Source: Pelodera strongyloides (Eukaryota; Nematoda; Chromadorea; Rhabditida; Rhabditidae). Taken from it: 64,000 nt of DNA. The stretch spans positions 1 through 64,000 of the forward strand of contig JAANDG010000173.1 in NCBI GenBank assembly GCA_036852015.1. Reading direction: 5' to 3'. The position numbers and the translations under genes were made by a program. The notes under the pieces are model-generated. The model did not search any database, was not told where the DNA came from, and saw only the letters and a program-made list of their open reading frames with translations. Positions 61,901-64,000 of the stretch are shown in pieces (the first letter of the stretch is position 1; each line of letters opens with the position of its first letter).

Positions 61901-62165
61901 AGCTCGTAACGTTACACGGTTACACATAGAATACGGTATATCCATTCTCTATTGTGAAGTCGTTATCGGTTATCGTTGATACTTGAAAGATTTAGTTTAA
62001 GGTATATTTTATTTATTCTGATTATTATTCCAGAAGGGTGGTGCTCTCCCCGAATTGCCCCCATTTCTGACAGTGGAGGAAGAAGTGACAGGCAATCCCA
62101 CATATTCCATGTATCAATTGTCGAAGATTCCCGGCACGTCGTGCAACATGGATGTGCCCTTGTAG
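55949..62165 (+). CDS. ttd14: TTD14-like P-loop NTPase (AAA_28 type), 430 aa
   Basis: Twelve exons agree in phase: 55949-56023, 57856-57966, 58285-58366, 58995-59077, 59466-59630, 59912-60028, 60298-60381, 60563-60618, 60747-60852, 61108-61226, 61558-61720, 62034-62165. After a short N-terminal tail the P-loop is [11 protein letters not shown] (~52-62). Next come [22 protein letters not shown] (the Walker B region), and [18 protein letters not shown] with a later [12 protein letters not shown]. The C-terminal half is rich in basic residues (for example ARLHKKRRC), as in a CYTH-like lipid/phosphate-binding barrel. Drosophila TTD14, a GTP- and phosphoinositide-binding factor in TRPL channel trafficking, is the named relative known to me; the role here is inferred from the family. 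The start is 22 nt after a TTGCAG acceptor. The first intron (1.8 kb) holds a 120-bp inverted-repeat element. AATAAA lies 265 bases past the stop. Confidence 0.92.
57180..57299. mobile_element. 120-bp element with perfect 17-base inverted ends
   Basis: CTGAGGCCATATTCACC at the left end and its exact complement GGTGAATATGGCCTCAG at the right. The interior matches the element at 10318-10449 in inverse orientation (GCTATTTTCTGTCCCC). It lies in the first intron of the TTD14-like gene and is non-coding. Confidence 0.85.
58452..58489. repeat. 38-base perfect hairpin with TTAA at both ends
   Basis: Seventeen-base arms (TTAAGATACTACGATAC and its complement) around a TAGT loop, in an intron of the TTD14-like gene. 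It could be a relic of a palindromic TTAA element. Confidence 0.85.
59304..59331 (-). repeat. Helitron-like 3' end on the minus strand
   Basis: On the minus strand, CGGCTCAGACGGCG then TTAGCCGACTGG followed by T aligns with the terminus at 37763-37790 with few differences. The extent of any element upstream cannot be set. Confidence 0.4.
59701..59779 (+). repeat. 42-bp tandem duplication in an intron
   Basis: TCACTTCGGTTATCTTGATA at 59701 and TCACTTCGGTTATCTTAATA at 59743, each followed by CTCTGGAC- or CATCTGGAC-type sequence and TCTAAC. It lies in an intron of the TTD14-like gene. Confidence 0.8.
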
Positions 62166-62429
62166 CCGGTGGGTACTGTAGTTATTTCTAGCGGGTGGGT
62201 ACTGGGTACGGTATTTATTTCTAGCGGATGGTACGGTAGTTATTTCATACTGTAAATATTTAAACAAAAAAGTTGCTCGTTACTGCAATTGCATACTGTA
62301 TGCGTAACGGGAAACAACGGTCCCGTCACAGTTTGAATAATATTCAACACCTGTTGCTTGAGAACTCGCTTTGTTCTTGTGCACATAAGATGTGTCACTT
62401 AATAAGTTACACGGGTGTTAAAAACTCGA

Positions 62430-62435
62430 AATAAA
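62430..62435 (+). terminator. Poly(A) signal of the TTD14-like gene
   Basis: AATAAA 265 bases after the stop codon. It is the nearest canonical hexamer downstream. Confidence 0.45.
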
Positions 62436-62900
62436 GAACTTGTCGTAACTGTTAGTTCAGTATAGGTATACAGTATACATTAAAGGAATTCTAGTGTATA
62501 GTGTATGAGTGTATGAAAGTGGCCAACGTGCTTGGTGGTTACAGTATACAAAGTTGTACTCGACAGTGATTCATTTGTAATATTCTAATTTCCAGGTTTC
62601 CATTATCCCACCGGACTCTACGATTTGGTGATTCTGCATTCTATATTGTTTGCATAATATAATGCGTATTCCTTGTTTTTTTTTTATATGACCTGCGTAG
62701 ATGATTTTATCAGATCCCTTATTGTTACAAACTATTTTACCTATGTGATGACTAACAGATTAGCGTTTATCTTTAGGTTAGATTTCCTAATCACTAGTTC
62801 CGAGTATAGTTTCCCTTAGCATTATGCTACTAACATTATATTTGCGAAAAATTTTGTTTCCCTGAATCTATAAATAACGTGTGTGTGCGTTACACAATCA

Positions 62901-62969
62901 TCCACGTGGTGGAATTCGAACCATCGACCTATTAAAGCAATGCACTAATAATCACTGAGCTATGTGAAC
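62901..62969 (-). pseudogene. tRNA-like relic or tRNA-derived repeat
   Basis: On the minus strand an A box (TAGCTCAGTGATTA) and a B box (GGTTCGAATTCC) are spaced as in a tRNA. The ends pair at six of seven positions. The D and anticodon stems contain mismatches, and the T loop has one extra base, so it is probably not a functional tRNA. It may be a pseudogene or the head of a SINE. Confidence 0.45.
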
Positions 62970-63577
62970 ACGGAATTTTTTTTCAAGATCCAGGGAAACA
63001 CCTCCACTGTGTATAACGAATAATGAGTGCATTCACTCAAGACAAACGGCTTGTTTTTTTTTCTTCTTCAGGGATTTGCGGTTCTATTGGTAATTAATAG
63101 TATTGAACATTATTGGTCAAAAATAGACCACTAGAACCGTTCCTTCACGCTTTAATATCACCCATGTGCCTTGTTTTGTTTTTGTTGATTTTGATTTGTT
63201 ATGAAATTTGTTTCTTTTCACATCACCTCTAGTAGTGTTCGTTTTGTCACCCTGATGAACTAGTTGATAGATGCGATTTGCGGTTTATTTCTTGAGGCGA
63301 TATAGTAGATTTCAGTCCTGTTAAAGGGAATGTAAGCCAGGCGTCATTAGTCGATTTTGTAATATTTGAGGCTTTACCTTCCCTTTAATATTCTGCACGT
63401 TAGTTTATCTTTATTCATCAGCGCCCAAGTGCCTTGTTTGCTTACTTTGTTATTTTGTTTATCGTCACGAAAGGAGCGCCTGTTATTATTCGTTATTTGA
63501 GGTTGTGAGTGCTGGTTATTTCACTTTTCCTGTTGTATTTTCTAATTCCGAAAGGCTTAAATGACCAAAAAGGTTAA

Positions 63578-63751
63578 AGCGAAATACTGGCCGGTTTTTG
63601 AAACTCATCGTGAACAACTGAATTCTTACATATTTATGCTTATTTGCTCGAATTCAGCTCGATTTTTTATTCTAATTTATGGTCATTTGCATACGCTGCA
63701 TAAGATTGCTGGTCTACTCGATGTGTTTCAAAAGCCGGCCGGTATTTCGCT
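63578..63751. mobile_element. Palindromic TTAA element, CCGGCCGG family
   Basis: Arms AGCGAAATACTGGCCGG and CCGGCCGGTATTTCGCT, with TTAA at 63574-63577 on the left and a decayed TCAA at 63752-63755 on the right. It is related to the elements at 1005-1199 and 28445-28612. Confidence 0.85.
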
Positions 63752-64000
63752 TCAATATATTCATGATATTTTTTTCTGCAAAACTTTTGAGAAGAATTGG
63801 AAAACGTTAATTTCTGATCCTGTATTCAACTAATTCAACAAAGTTTGAGGAATGTATGTGGAAAATACAGTTTTTTAGATAAGAATTTATTTAACTACAT
63901 TGTGTCAAATTTCTGCAATTATTGACATTCGCTTTATTTTATTTGCTACTAATTGGTTAATTGTTGCCGTTCGTTACGCCAGTATTTAATATTCATTAGC

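Larger units (their letters stand above)
62166..64000. other. Downstream region, no further gene
   Basis: Directly after the TTD14-like stop is a short run of related units (GGTACTGTAGTTATTTCTAG, GGTACGGTATTTATTTCTAG and GGTACGGTAGTTATTTC, to about 62250). A tRNA-like relic (62901-62969) and a palindromic element (63578-63751) follow. I see nothing else. Confidence 0.45.

Overview
The window is eukaryotic nuclear DNA, AT-rich, carrying seven spliced protein-coding genes. I rebuilt these exon by exon from GT/GC..AG junctions whose reading phases agree, so positions refer to exons rather than long open frames. An invertebrate, most probably a nematode, is suggested by four things. Introns are compact and end in TTTTCAG or TTTTTAG. 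A splice acceptor lies 1-22 bases before nearly every start codon, as expected for spliced-leader trans-splicing. There is a RIG-I-like helicase of the DRH type, and palindromic elements flanked by TTAA recur. I could not run a database search, so the taxon is an inference.

The left half (0.8-29.8 kb) carries four genes, all on the minus strand. In order of position they are a small single-pass membrane protein (1786-835), a SLC35B4-type nucleotide-sugar transporter (7798-4712), a RIG-I-like/Dicer-related helicase of about 1,089 residues in 31 exons (21250-10901), and a PiT/SLC20 sodium-phosphate symporter (29821-24968). An approximately 8 kb stretch without a convincing gene (29.8-38.05 kb) follows. 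It holds a 67-bp minisatellite and two Helitron-like 3' termini.

The right half (38.05-62.2 kb) carries three plus-strand genes. These are a membrane-anchored spermidine-synthase-like methyltransferase-fold protein (38051-42160), an SLC22 organic-ion transporter (45626-51979), and a TTD14-like P-loop protein (55949-62165). The genes are kilobases apart and have unrelated functions, so I see no operon and no pathway linking them.

Non-coding DNA is dominated by short palindromic elements with TTAA on both sides, found in introns and between genes, plus simple repeats and small tandem duplications. The most interesting points are the complete antiviral/small-RNA-type helicase with a DEVH box and a damaged splice acceptor; an exon end of the phosphate transporter copied 72 bp away with only synonymous changes; a palindrome that landed inside a 40-base intron; and a compact 62-residue membrane protein. 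I found no CRISPR array, rRNA, or bacterial or viral gene.
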